Origin: Thuidium tamariscinum
Lineage: Eukaryota; Streptophyta; Bryopsida; Hypnales; Thuidiaceae
Assembly: GCA_947034885.2 (NCBI GenBank)
Contig: OX344749.2
Location: 40,205,682-40,269,681, forward strand
Reading direction: 5' to 3'
DNA length: 64,000 nucleotides
Shown: in pieces, positions 39,386-51,195 of the stretch
Layout of the letters: each line of letters opens with the position of its first letter
Numbering within the stretch: position 1 is the stretch's first letter
The notes under the pieces: model-generated
The model's database searches: none
The model's input: only the letters and a program-made list of their open reading frames with translations
Told to the model about the DNA's origin: nothing
Program-made: the position numbers and the translations under genes

Positions 39386-40400
39386 TCGTCCAGCACTATT
39401 TGCAGTGCACTTGGGCACGAGATTTTTGAATTCACCTTTTGTTGGAGCGGTAGAACCATTAATGTAACCAATACAGCTTGTTCTAAATTCAGAGAACACC
39501 ATGACAACAAGATGCCACCTTAAAGAGCTGAACGGCCTAAGATTTGGAAGGTATTTATGGAAGTGCATGTCCCGTTTCTTGTGTTGCAAGATGTCATTCC
39601 TTAGTTCTCCTAACCATTTTACCACTTTGAAGCAAGAAATATTTTATTTCCCAAAAAAATCACACAAATTCTTTGATTTAGGAATGTTTAGGAAATACTT
39701 AATAAATGTATAGGACATACTTAAACCGTATCATTCATACAAAACCTTTGGCTTTGTTGTTTAATAAATGCAATGGTTTAGGGTTCTTTTCTTTTAAAAA
39801 AAGAAGAAACCAAAATTAAGAGATCAACAAAAAGAGATTGCAAAGGAACTTCTTGAAAAACCATGTCCCCTTCTTTGATTTGGAAGATGTCATTGTTTAC
39901 TTTGTAAAGAAACAACATTGAAGGGAAATATATGTACTGATGAAAACAAACAGCTCAAAATATTTTGTTTTTCACTTTCAACATTCCTCAAGCAAATTCT
40001 TTGTTTGCGTAAAGGCTACGTTTCATAAATTATGCTCAATTTTGTTGAATGTTTAAAGTATTATTGTAATGCCAAAAGGGATTATTTATGAAATGAAAGT
40101 TATTCAATTCTTGTAGACTGATGTTCACCACATTCAATTCCTTAAACAATTGCTGTAGGGGAACAATTCTAGTTTACGATTAATTAAATCTTACATTCTT
40201 TTGGATTTACGTAAACAAATTCATTTTTGTTTTATATTTCATACAAGGGATTTTTTTAAATGAATTTCTATTGCTTTGTTTGTTTTTTGTTTTTTGTTTT
40301 TTGTTTTTAAAACGAGTGGCAAACCATTGCATTAAATGAATACTATTTTGTTTTATTTCAATCACATGGAAGGGATTCACTTTTGACCATTTTAACTACA
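39386..40400. other. Outer element spacer
   Basis: AT-rich; no gene recognised. Confidence 0.4.
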
Positions 40401-40850
40401 ACTCTACAAGGGATTCTTTTTGAACGAGAACTTAGATCTTCCATTCTCTTGGATTCACGTGAAGGGAATTGTTTTTGTGGATGCTTGTTACAAATAATTC
40501 GTGTAGCCTAAGGTATGAGCATCATACTCTTGAATTCACTATTCTTATAAGGGGATGCATTATTGACCATTTTAACTACAAGGGATTCTTTTTGAACGAG
40601 AACTTAGATCTTCCATTCTCTTGGATTCACGTGAAGGGAATTGTTTTTGTGGATGCTTGTTACAAATAATTCGTGTAGCCTAAGGTATGAGCATCATACT
40701 CTTGAATTCACTATTCTTATAAGGGGATGCATTATTGACCATTTTAACTACAAGGGATTCTTTTTGAACGAGAACTTAGATCTTCCATTCTCTTGGATTC
40801 ACGTGAAGGGAATTGTTTTTGTGGATGTTTGTTACAAATAATTTTTTTTA
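40401..40850. repeat. 172-bp tandem repeat
   Basis: About 2.5 nearly identical copies of a 172-bp unit containing GAACGAGAACTTAGATCTTCC and TTGTTTTTGTGGATGCTTGT. Identical short open frames in each unit are a by-product. Confidence 0.85.
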
Positions 40851-41493
40851 AACTTCCAAGTTCAGTTTCTTAGATTCACGTAGAAGGTAGTCATTTCTAA
40901 ATAAAAGGTACAAGATATTCTTCTTTTGAATGAGAACTTTACATTATTTTGGATTCACATGAAAAGATTCACTTTCTTGAATAATTGATAGAATGCATTT
41001 TTTTAAATGAACAAATGAGTTCCATTTCTTCAAATCCATTATTCATAAGCAAAGATTCTTTTTTTCTGCATAATAACTACAAGGGTTATTGACTTATTGT
41101 GGGGAAATGGAAAATTATAAGTTATATTTTGTTCTTAATGTGAAAGGATCCATTTTTATAAATACTTGTTACAATGGATTCTTCCTTAATAAAACGTACA
41201 ACTTAAATTGAAGTAGAAAGGTTGTAAATGGAATCCACAATTAGAAATAATTGCTACAATAAAATCTTTTTTACATGAACTTAGAAGACATATTTTTCAG
41301 ATGCATGACATAGGTTCTTTTCCGAAGGTTTAGAATACATTGATTTGTTTTTTAATTCAACCCTAAAACCATCTGAAATGAAGTCAAACAATCCAAACTC
41401 AAACCCTAAACCCTAATACTCCAAACCCTAAACCCTACACTCCTAAAACCTTTGAACCAAAGAAGCCAAGGAGTTGGAGGGACGCCAGGTCAG
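40851..41493. other. Outer element spacer with telomere-like motifs
   Basis: AT-rich. Just before the next GC-rich array, about 41365-41445, there are repeated AAACCCTAA/CCTAAACCCTA motifs, similar to the telomere-type repeats in the inner element. Confidence 0.5.
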
Positions 41494-43125
41494 GGCGCGG
41501 ACTTCAAGGCGTGGATTCCAACACAGGGCGCGGATTCCAGCGCAGGGCGCGGACTCCAGGGTGCGGACCATTCTTGGTGCGCAAACGTGCATGCAAAGAA
41601 GAAGAGGTTGACCTCCCGCATGGGATCCCTCCTTGCTCCTATTTATTGCTCTTGGAAGATGGTGTCCCTCCTTTTCATGGAAACCGGGAACCATTAAATT
41701 TAGTCATGCCGTCTTCTACATTATGGAGAGACACGAACGCTTTCTCTCACTAATGTTTTCGTTACATTGTCTGTGTCATGGCGCGGACTTAATGTCAGGG
41801 TGCGGACTTGAAGTCAGGGCGCGGACTCCAGGGCGCGGACTTGAAGTCAGGGCGCGGACTCCAGGGCGCGGACTTGAAGTCAGGGCACGGATACAGCACA
41901 AGAGAGGACTTTGAAATGCGATCGGGCATGAGAACCAGGGAAGCCAAGGAGTCGGAGGCTTGAACTTCACTGCATTGGCGCTACTCAGGGCGTGGACGTC
42001 AGGGCGCGGACTCCTGCGTAGGGCGCGGACTCCTGGACAAGGCGCGGATTCCTGCGCAGGGCGCAGACTCCTGGACAGGGCGCGGACGCCAGGGCATACA
42101 TCACAAGAGAGGACTTTGAAATGCGATCGGGCATGAGAACCAGGAAGCCAAGGAGTTGGAGGCTTGCATTGGCGCTACTCAGGGCGTGGACGTCAGGTGA
42201 GGGCGCGGACGTCAAGGCGCGGACTCCTGGACAGGGCGCGGACGCCAGGGCATACATCACAAGAGAGGACTTTGAAATGCGATCGGGCATGAGAACCGGG
42301 AAGCCAAGGAGTTGGAGGCTTGCATTGGCGCTACTCAGGGCGTGGACGTCAGGTGAGGGCGCGGACGTCAAGGCGCGGACTCCTGTACAGGGCGCGGACT
42401 CCTGGACAAGGCGCGGACTCCAGGGCGCGGACGCCAGGGCATACAGCACAAGAGAGGACTTTGAAATGCGATCGGGCATGAGAACCGGGAAGCCAAGGAG
42501 TTGGAGGCTTGCATTGGCGCTACTCAGGGCGTGGACGTCAGGTGAGGGCGCGGACGTCAGGGCGCGGACTCCTGGACAGGGCGCGGACTCCTGGACAAGG
42601 CGCGGACTCCAGGGCGCGGACGCCAGGGCATACAGCACAAGAGAGGACTTTGAAATGCGATCGGGCATGAGAACCGGGAAGCCAAGGAGTTGGAGGCTTG
42701 CATTGGCGCTACTCAGGGCGTGGACGTCAGGTGAGGGCGCGGACGTCAGGGCGCGGACTCCTGGACAGGGCGCGGACTCCTGGGCGCGGACCATTCTTGG
42801 TGCGCAAACGTGCATGCACTGCAAATGAGGTTGACTTCCCGCATGGGATCCCTCCTTGCTCCTATTTATTGATCTTACAAGATTGTGTCCTTCCTTTCAT
42901 GGAAACCAGGAACCATTAAATTCAGTCATGCCTTCTTTTAGATTCTTTATAGTGATGGAGAGACAAGAAAGCTTTCTCTCACCAATGTTTTCGTGACATT
43001 GGCTATGTCAGGGCGTGGACGTAGGGCGCGGACTTGAGGGCGGACAATTCTAATACGTGGCGCGGACTTGATGTCAGGGCGCGGACGCCAGGGCACGGAC
43101 TTGAAGTCAGGGCGCGGACGCCAGG
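41494..43125. repeat. Large GGGCGCGGAC array with 189-bp higher-order units
   Basis: Dense GGGCGCGGACTCC/GGGCGCGGACGCC motifs. They are embedded in a higher-order unit containing GAGGACTTTGAAATGCGATC, GGGAAGCCAAGGAGTTGGAG and GCATTGGCGCTACTCAGG. The ATGCGATCGG landmark falls at 41916, 42121, 42277, 42466 and 42655, giving spacings of 205, 156, 189 and 189 bp. A diverged copy is near 43158. Flanking segments (41567-41730 and 42783-42960) are themselves near duplicates. Long open frames on both strands are produced by the repeat and are not called as genes. Confidence 0.88.
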
Positions 43126-46005
43126 GCATTCAGCACAAGAGGGAGGACTTTGAAGTGCGATCGGGCATGAGATCCTTCAATCTTTCCTTTTCTTGGAGCG
43201 GGGGAACCTTTAATTTTAGGAAGAACAACTTGTTCAACATTCCGACAAGACCATGAAAGCAAGATGCCAAATTGAAGAGCTCAATGGACTAAGGTTTGGA
43301 AGAAACTTCGTGGAAGAGCATGTAGCCTTTGTTGTGGTGGAACATGTCGTTCCTTATGTCTTCTAACACTCCGAACTACTTTGAACCTTATTTGTGTCCC
43401 CAAGAAGAAACTAGTACTTTGAACTAAAAAGAATTTTTAGATTTAAAAAAAGAAGTCTAAATTCTTCTATTTAGCAAATGTTCCGGATATTTTGAGGAAA
43501 TATTTAGGGAATATAGAAGAAATGTAGTGTACTAGATACAAGGCTAAAACTTAATTTGTTTAAAATGAAAGAAGTAGTAGAGATTTAAACAAAAAATTGT
43601 AGACCTCCAGTACGCCACTTCAATTTTTCATCTCATCATCCCCTTTCCAATTTTTTATGCATCGAAAGCAAAACTATCTTATCCGAAGTCAATGCCATCT
43701 TTTTATTTCTTAATTCAATTCCTTGTCCATTTCTTTTGCTTCATTAATTAGCGAAACTCTTATATTTTTGGCCTCTAATGCAAAAATTCTTTTATGTAAA
43801 GTCATTGTCATTCCTTTTTGTTGAATTATTTAGCCCCCTTGTTTTGTGGCATCATTCCTTATGTATTGAATCGTTTTATCTCCTTTTTTTTTACTTCATT
43901 CCTAAAACTCTTGCATTCAAATTGAATGCCAATTTTTTTTACGTCATTCGTTTTCCTATTTATTTCCCATTAATTAGCAAAGCTCTCATTCCCCAACTGT
44001 ATGCCATCCTTTTTTTGTTGCATCATTCTATCTTTTTTTGTCACCATTTTCTTTTCAGATTTTCATTTCTATTGGTCTTCATTAATTTCTAGAACTCTTT
44101 TATCGTAATTAGCAATACCAATATTTATTAGTTGAATCATTGCATTGCCTTTCCTAAATGTATTTGGCTTCATTGATTAGCAAAGCTCTTTCATCCAATG
44201 TGAATGGGAATTTCTTTTGTACCACCAGCTAACCAACCTCTTTACTATTTCTTATTATGTTTTTTACTTTATGGTTTAGCAAAACTTGTCCATGTAACTC
44301 AATACCAATTTTTTTTCGCCCTCATTCTCGTTCCTTATTTTTTAACCCTGAACCAAAATCTTTTCCGTCTTAATAAATTGTAATTTTTTTTCCCGTCAGT
44401 CCCTTTCCTATTTTTTTTATTCATTAGGAAAACTCTTCCATCCCAACTCAATAATAAATGTTTTTTATGGTAAGAAATGGAAGTCTTTCCATTCGCTTTC
44501 CATTTCTCGTTTATTAAAATAGGTAATCAAACACAATGTTTGTTACATATCTCTTTCACATTTGTTTGCTTTTATTAAGAACATCTAAAATGCACTTTCA
44601 CTCCAACTAAATGACGTTTTTTTCCCTTACCTAATTTTTTTCATAGATTGGAAATGAATTCCACTCCAATTCAATGACTTTTCATTTCATTCCGTACATG
44701 TTTTTATGATTGAATCCTATTCCAAGTCAATGACATTTTACTTCATCAATTTCAAGTCAATGAAAATTGATTTTTTCACCACTAAATTTTTTTATATTGG
44801 GTAACCATTTTTTATTAAATATGTACCTATTTCCATGCCAATTTAATCATCCCTACTTACTTTTCCCATTTTTTTGTACTTTGGGTAACAATACACTTCC
44901 ATTGTAGGTCTGGCAATTACGTGATAGGAAATTGAAGGATGAGTGTTTGGGATTATAGTCAATCACTTTAACTTGTAAGTGAAGTTTAGAATCATTCCCA
45001 AATAAAATTTACGAAAGCTTGGGTCTCTCTACCCCTCTTTTGGGTGCATTTATTTTGAAAGCACTTACATTCCAAGTCAATGCCTTTTCAACTTTTCTTT
45101 TGTTGGATTCCTTTTCTTTCATTTTTTTTGGCTTCATTAGCATAATTGTTCCATCTCAAGTTATGGAAGAAGTAAATGGCACTACTGTTGTCTTCCTAAC
45201 TTTTTTCCAACCGAATGCCATTCATTTTTCTTTGATCATTACCTTCCTCATTATTCGAAATTCATTAGCCACATGTTCCATCCCAACATAAGACGATTTA
45301 TTTCCTAAACTCTTTATAGTTTTATTTTATTGATTTGGAAGATTATTTTGTCCCAATTGAATGCCATTTTTTGTGGATATCATTCCCTCCCTAATTGTTT
45401 TTGGCAGCATTTGCAACATTATCCCATGCCATCCCAATGCACTTTATTTATTGTATATCATTCCCCCCTACTTTTTTGGGGCTTGATTAGCGAAATTGTT
45501 CCATCTCACTAGAATGCCCTCTATTTTTTTGTGGTATCTCAAGTGAATGCCATTTACTTGTTTTCTATCATTAGCAACATTAGAAATGAGTTTTTTTCCA
45601 ATATAATGGCATTTGTTGTCCTTCCCTAATTTTATTCATTCATGGAAAAATGGAAATGAATTATAGTACAATACTCCAATTCAATGACATTTCATTTTAG
45701 GATATAATTTTTGTATATGTATGATGTTGTTTCAAAAGAGTATGTGCAAAAAAAAAAAAAAGTGATTTTGGCCTGGATTTTGGGCTAAATAATATATATT
45801 TCATAAGCGTCATGGAATACATAGTTGGAAAAGTATATGACAAGGTTACTATGACCATGACACCATCTAAAAATGCATGTGCCAATATCTAATATAACGA
45901 ATAATATCTATTGCCGAGATCAAAATTCTATAAGCCTATATTAAGCTAGGACCCTAAGTCTTCTATGAAAACATAAGTTCACTAGCTAGATAGTAGAAAC
46001 TTCAC
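43126..46005. other. Outer element spacer with degenerate AT-rich repeat
   Basis: No gene recognised. A phrase of the type CATTAATTAGCAAAGCTCT(T)..ATCCCAA..AATGCCA recurs irregularly from about 43740 to 45550. It indicates an old tandem repeat with a unit of roughly 100-150 bp. Confidence 0.5.
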
Positions 46006-48291
46006 TTAGTCTATGTCCATTGCACTGCCACTTGGGCCAGCCTCGTTGTCATGTGTCCCTGCAATGACGGGAAGGTCTTCGTCCGAGCCTAAACGAAGTC
46101 TACGAACTGCGGATCGAGTTCTCCGCGCTGGTCCATCTTCCTCCAATACAGCCCTCATGATCTGTGATTGTTTGAGGCTCTCAAGACATTGGCGAGTTCG
46201 AGGGCTATGCTGTTCAAGCAAGAAATCCATCCCTTCATGTCGAAAGGTTTCTCGCCACTCTGACTCCTCTAGTTGAACTAGTTCAGCAGGGTTAGGCATG
46301 TCAATGTCGTCCACCATACGAATCCCATCGTCGTTAGTGATACGAACTCCATCCCTATTCCAAAACCACTGTTTAGGATGAGGTCCAAATTGAAAGTTCT
46401 CAAAAACCTCGTCCCAATGCCCATTGAAGCACTGATAGAAGAAATTCCGTCGTCCTTGGCTATACTTGTCCTTCATTGGAATCAAGTGTTGACACACCTC
46501 CACTATTTGAGCTGGATTTTTTTCCCAACCCCATTCGGCAGAAAGGTTTTGTTTATCCAAGGAATGGAGCTTCAATTTCCAACTCCACACCAAGTCAGTT
46601 CCCCACTTCTGAGCATGATCAGGGGCATTTTCAGCATTATATTCCCAATGTGGTGGCATGTATGAAAGTAATCCAAATAAATCATACAATCGCTCATGGA
46701 AAGGAGCCTTGCACAAGGAACACTGTCGACGAACAACCATCAAGCTAATCAAACAAAATGGATGGTACAAGTGTTCGCACGTGCCTAGGTGCATTCCACC
46801 TTCAGGGCCAAATGGATTTAGACAAATGGGACACGTAGTACCATCATACACGAAGCTTGAAGGATTTGGCCACAATAATAGTGGATTGCCGTTCTGGTCG
46901 AGGGAAGAGCCAACTTCATTCTTGAAATCCCAATGGTGTTTGGACCAATCGATGATTGTTGTTCCACCACCAATGTCTTTGGTCACCATTTCATCCATGT
47001 TGAAATGATCATCCACAAGGGCCCACGATGTCAACCCAAAAACCCTCTCTTGATTGTGTGCGCCATAATTGTTGTCGATTTTTTGGAATTCTGACGCCAT
47101 TTGCTGAGTCCTGTCAACTGAAAAGACGCATGCCATCTTCCACTGGTAATATTGCTCCATCAACGCTTTCAATTGCTCTTTCAATATCAAATTGTTTGCA
47201 AGTGCGTCCGTCAATTGAGTGCTCTGGTCAATTGGCATTGCTTGACCTGCATTTGTGGGTAATTCTCCAAATGACAGTGCATCATCTTGAGTACCCTGTG
47301 TTGCACCAACTTCAACATGTTGCACTGGAATTTCATCATGGATTGGAGGCCCTTCCGCTCCCCCTCGTGGATCCTGACCATCATTGGCCAATGTGGCTGC
47401 TTCAAGAGCATGCTGCAGCGCCTCTATCTGACGTTGTTGTTCACTTATAATATTGTTCTTCTCTTTGAGTTCATCCCTCAATTTAGCAACATCTTCATAC
47501 AAAGAATGCAGATGCGCATTGCTCTCTTCCACTTCAATCCTCAAACTCTGAATTCGATCTGCAGCTGCTGTAACATCAACAATTCCTATTGTTGGTTCGT
47601 CAGTAGCTGGCACCTGTCCCTCCACAACATTTTCTTGTACACCCTCTTGAGTTGCACGCTCAGCCCTCCTCTTTTTAAGCCGTAGATTTGTTCTATAGCT
47701 GAGTGCATGTGGCACATGAGATCCATCCAAGTCGTTATCTGTAGCAAAGTCCTCAGTGTCATGTAGTGGTGGTGCTTCAACTTGTGTCATTGTTTTACCC
47801 AGTCCACCTTGCGGGTACCTTTTTACCCCCCTTGGAATGAATCCATTTGCTGGTGTTGGAATGTTGACTTTCTCCCCCATTGTCTTCAAAGTTGACCAGT
47901 CCATTCTCTTGTTCAACTTCAATTCCGCATGTACCCCTCGTGCAATGAAGAGATGCACTTCATTGCGTTTGACAATAGGGACATCATACAACGCCTGGTA
48001 CACTTCGATGCACCGATTTGTAAACTCCTCATCAATGCAATGTTTTAAATTTGCCTTGTGGAAGCGTCGGTGATAGTTGTGTCGCTCTTCTGGGAAGACC
48101 TTGTCAATGTGGCACCACTCGATGTAATTGGCACAGGTTTCGTAAGTCCATGGGTCAGGCACGTCTTCCCACCCTTTGAATGCAAGCTTTGCGGGATTAC
48201 GTAAAACATGCAACCGCTTACGATGTTTGTTTCCTCCTCGTAGTCGGGTCTTATCTCGTTCCTCCTTCCTTGGTCTTGTCGGTGTAGCCAT
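46006..48291 (-). CDS. RING-H2 coiled-coil protein of the outer element
   Basis: Intact 761-residue protein starting MATPTRPRKEERDK at an ATG at 48291. The order matches the inner homologue: N-terminal PWTYETCANYIEWCHI...FPEERHN domain of unknown function, coiled-coil-like stretch (about residues 240-310, LRIEVEESNAHLHSLYEDV), conserved VFGLTSWALVDDHF, then RING-H2 (Cys487 to Cys527, CPIC...CEHLYHPFC...CSLC) and YMPPHWEYN and NGHWDEVFEN. It ends with a basic region near the C-terminus (RRTRSAVRRLRL). A probable E3 ubiquitin ligase by family rule; target unknown. Transcribed divergently from the adjacent kinase, from a 0.69 kb region packed with GGGCGCGGAC motifs. Confidence 0.87.
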   Translation of the reverse strand: MATPTRPRKEERDKTRLRGGNKHRKRLHVLRNPAKLAFKGWEDVPDPWTYETCANYIEWCHIDKVFPEERHNYHRRFHKANLKHCIDEEFTNRCIEVYQALYDVPIVKRNEVHLFIARGVHAELKLNKRMDWSTLKTMGEKVNIPTPANGFIPRGVKRYPQGGLGKTMTQVEAPPLHDTEDFATDNDLDGSHVPHALSYRTNLRLKKRRAERATQEGVQENVVEGQVPATDEPTIGIVDVTAAADRIQSLRIEVEESNAHLHSLYEDVAKLRDELKEKNNIISEQQRQIEALQHALEAATLANDGQDPRGGAEGPPIHDEIPVQHVEVGATQGTQDDALSFGELPTNAGQAMPIDQSTQLTDALANNLILKEQLKALMEQYYQWKMACVFSVDRTQQMASEFQKIDNNYGAHNQERVFGLTSWALVDDHFNMDEMVTKDIGGGTTIIDWSKHHWDFKNEVGSSLDQNGNPLLLWPNPSSFVYDGTTCPICLNPFGPEGGMHLGTCEHLYHPFCLISLMVVRRQCSLCKAPFHERLYDLFGLLSYMPPHWEYNAENAPDHAQKWGTDLVWSWKLKLHSLDKQNLSAEWGWEKNPAQIVEVCQHLIPMKDKYSQGRRNFFYQCFNGHWDEVFENFQFGPHPKQWFWNRDGVRITNDDGIRMVDDIDMPNPAELVQLEESEWRETFRHEGMDFLLEQHSPRTRQCLESLKQSQIMRAVLEEDGPARRTRSAVRRLRLGSDEDLPVIAGTHDNEAGPSGSAMDID

Positions 48292-48393
48292 TTTCACGGG
48301 AAAATGTGAAAACCTCCCACGTGGCAATCAAGAAGACCCTGCACGACGCTCACAACCAACTCAATGAAGAAGTGGAAGGCTTGAGAGTATGCA

Positions 48394-48780
48394 GGGCGGG
48401 GACAAGTGAGGCGGGGACGGGTTTATATAGGGGCAGGCGGGGGACGTCAGGGCGCGGATGCCATCGCTGTCAGGGCGGGGACTCCATCGATGTCAGGGCG
48501 CGGACGCCTCCGTCAGGGCGGGGACTCCTTCGTTGTTGGGGCGCGGACGCCTCCGTCAGGGCGGGGACTCCTTCGTTGTCGGGGCGCGGACGCCTTCGTC
48601 AGGGCGGGGACTCCTTCGTTGTCAGGGCGCGGACGCCTTCGTCAGGGCGGGGACTCCTTCGTTGTCAGGGCGCGGACGTCTCCGTCAAGGCGGGGACGCG
48701 TGTGTCAGGGCGGGGACTCCACGTGTTGGGGCGGGAACGCGATGGGGATGGGGCGGGGACGTGCGGGGGGGGACTATATA
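48394..48780. promoter_or_regulatory. Bidirectional promoter region built of GGGCGCGGAC/GGGCGGGGAC repeats
   Basis: Repeats alternate GTCAGGGCGCGGACGCC and GTCAGGGCGGGGACTCCTT. They lie between the start codons of the RING gene (48291, -) and kinase gene (48979, +). TATATAAAG at about 48775 suits the kinase direction, and TATATAAACC on the minus strand near 48425 suits the RING direction. Open frames through it are artefacts. Confidence 0.75.
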
Positions 48781-48978
48781 AAGCGAGTCCCCGCCCTCAT
48801 TCCTTTGCCAAGTCCGCGTCCTATGCCTCACATGCTAGTTCGTTCCCACGGCCTATGCGAGTGAGTTTGGTGGGTGCTGGGCTTGGCCTGCATATGTGAC
48901 CCGGTTTTTTTGAATTTTTTTGAAACTTTCTTGCTTCGGGATTGATACGGAGGCCTATTGGAACTTTTTTTTTCCATT

Positions 48979-50559
48979 ATGGCAGGTGAAGGGAGTGGAT
49001 CGGTGGACAAACGTCCTATGTTTGTAGACTTGGATGATATCGGTGAGACGGTAATTCCATGTACAAACACGTTGATGGCCTCAGGTTCATCAAATCCTTC
49101 CTCATCAGGCCAAAAAAAACGCAAGAAAGAACAAAATCCCCAAATACTTGGACATGAATTCATAGTCGAGGGGAGAAAAATAGCTGTGGTGTTCTACACT
49201 CGTCGAAGTACAAATATGTTGAACAGGGAGTATGTGTCGCTCAACGAAGAAGGGTACCACAAACTGACGAGGGACCTGCGAAGGGAGTTGGAGTCAAAGT
49301 TTGAAGAATCAGAAGAATTCAACAACTTCTCAGATTATTGGTTGCACCAAGAGTGGCTGGATAAACAAGTGGTCGCCTTGACAACCAATATAGTGTGTAA
49401 TTGGTGTTATCACACGGGTAAGAAAGAAGATGGTAGCGACTGGGACACGGAGGACAGAGAGATGGTTACAAAAGTGAAGGAGATTCAAACGTTTGCTCAA
49501 CGATATTCTTCTTCACGTAGAAAAAAGCAAGCACCATGGAAAGTGACAATTGAAGAAGCGATAACGGCTCATTGCGTGAGTGGAACATTCAAGTGGCTAG
49601 GAAGTTCCGTGAAAGTCATCCCCATGCCGGAACAAATTGCGATTGGGTCGTATTGGACCGTGAGGAAGGTGATCTTTACGAAACTTGAGAGCATTCCTAG
49701 TTGGATATTTTTTGCTGGGAAGAGCTTGAAGACTAAGAATAAAAAGGAGAAACGCCAAGCAATCATCAATGAGGCAGGAGGGTGTCCAGTGAATCATCCT
49801 GGCATCATTCGAATTGCGTACCTCCACCCTAAAACAATGGAAGGCTACACACTATGGTGGAATGGAGGATCTCTAATTTCTTTCTTGTCCAAATGCAATG
49901 CGAAAGTGAGCGAAGCACTGGATTTGAATGAGATTGAGAATGACATTTCTACGGGGCTAACGAAAGAGGAACTTTCATGGGTTGCAACGTATCGGAGAAA
50001 TCGAGTGAAATTGGCATTGTCATTACTTGTCACTGTGGGGAAATGCCATGATGCGCAGTACATGCACAACGACATATCTCCATCCAATGTTTTGCTCCAT
50101 TTTGATCCTTGGGAACGAAATAGGGTGTACATAGGGATATGTGATTGGGGACTTTCTAGCCGAGTTGTGGAGAAGGAACCATCAAGGTATGGCTATCCTA
50201 GTATGGAGATCCTTGCGAAGGAGAAAAAAAAGCGAAGGTTTGCAGCCCCAGAATTGTTTTATGTATACGGAGAGCAGGGTTCATCAAACTCCATTGAGGC
50301 CATGCAAAAAACGCATTTGTATTCTATGGCAGCTGATGCATATGCAGTGGGATGGATAGCTTCTGCAATTTGGAAAGAAGAGTGGGACCCTAAATACTTC
50401 ACAACAAAAAACCCAGAGCAGTATCAGAATTTCATGATCAAATTGGGAAGCCTCGTAAAAGAAGATGTGCGTGAAAGGGCAACAGTGCCAGATGTTCTAG
50501 AGAAATTGAAGAAGGCCCCCCACTGTTGGACGATGCCGGATTGTTGTTATCGTACATAG
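48979..50559 (+). CDS. Atypical protein kinase of the outer element
   Basis: Intact 526-residue single-exon gene, starting MAGEGSGSVDKRPMF. Homologue of the inner element's kinase: conserved WLDKQVV helix before the kinase domain, TVRKVIF, Lys248 (FFAGKS), INEAGGCPVNHPGIIR, LWWNGGSL, the YRRNRVKLALSLL helix, HND at 363-365 with SNVL, DWG at 389-391 and AAPEL near 423. The catalytic Lys, Asp and Asn are kept; HRD is HND and DFG is DWG. Because the same changes occur in both elements, they are family traits, not random decay. Role in the element unknown. Lies 0.95 kb from the right end and is divergent to the RING gene. Confidence 0.85.
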   Translation: MAGEGSGSVDKRPMFVDLDDIGETVIPCTNTLMASGSSNPSSSGQKKRKKEQNPQILGHEFIVEGRKIAVVFYTRRSTNMLNREYVSLNEEGYHKLTRDLRRELESKFEESEEFNNFSDYWLHQEWLDKQVVALTTNIVCNWCYHTGKKEDGSDWDTEDREMVTKVKEIQTFAQRYSSSRRKKQAPWKVTIEEAITAHCVSGTFKWLGSSVKVIPMPEQIAIGSYWTVRKVIFTKLESIPSWIFFAGKSLKTKNKKEKRQAIINEAGGCPVNHPGIIRIAYLHPKTMEGYTLWWNGGSLISFLSKCNAKVSEALDLNEIENDISTGLTKEELSWVATYRRNRVKLALSLLVTVGKCHDAQYMHNDISPSNVLLHFDPWERNRVYIGICDWGLSSRVVEKEPSRYGYPSMEILAKEKKKRRFAAPELFYVYGEQGSSNSIEAMQKTHLYSMAADAYAVGWIASAIWKEEWDPKYFTTKNPEQYQNFMIKLGSLVKEDVRERATVPDVLEKLKKAPHCWTMPDCCYRT

Positions 50560-51195
50560 TATTTTGTTTTTAATATTTTTTGTAGTTTAGCATATATTTC
50601 AGGCATAGAAGAAAATCATCCTCGTAGAGGAGCCTATGTACCTACTTGGCAATTGCCAAACAGCTTGAATATATATTAAATCGGATGTGTAATTGTGTAC
50701 CATACTCAAAATCCCAAAATATATTAATATGCCCTTTCATTGGTCTTTCCTCATGGCATTTTTTATGACTTCTATGAATTGATGATAAAACGTAAATGAA
50801 AACTATGGATGCAATAGTTTGGTATAAAAATGCATACACTTAATTTTTTCCACTATGCCTATGTTTTAGGAGTCACATATGCAGAAGTGATTTGGATATG
50901 GAAATGGTTTGCATGTTATAGTGAGGTAATTTAACACCTCCTAAAAATATAAAATGGTGTAGTGATTTGGATATGAAAATGGTTTGGATGTTAGAATGAT
51001 GTAATTTCACACCTAAAAAAAATGGAATGGTGGAGTAATTTGGATATGAAAATGGTTTGGGTATTAGACTAATTAGAGTGATATGATGTAACATTAAGAA
51101 AAATATAAAGTGTTGGAGTGACTAGGAAAGTGGGAATATGGAATATAAAAAGGAAATATGTAGAAGCATATTAATTAATTTTAAGGTGGTCCCAA
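50560..51195. other. 3' flank of outer kinase gene with short tandem repeat
   Basis: About 50890-51110 holds roughly three copies of a 70-bp AT-rich unit (GTGATTTGGATATGAAAATGG...ATGTAATTTCACACC). No gene seen. Confidence 0.55.

Noticed and set aside
41985..42828. Long open frames on both strands (279 and 235 codons)
   Set aside because: Repeat-driven: the 189-bp unit is a multiple of three, so any stop-free unit stays open across the array.
41494..43125. CRISPR-like regularly spaced repeats
   Set aside because: The context is eukaryotic, the spacers are themselves repeated, and no cas genes are present.
48306..48899. Open frames rich in Gly/Arg across the RING/kinase promoter
   Set aside because: They arise from GGGCGCGGAC repeats lying between two real divergent genes.
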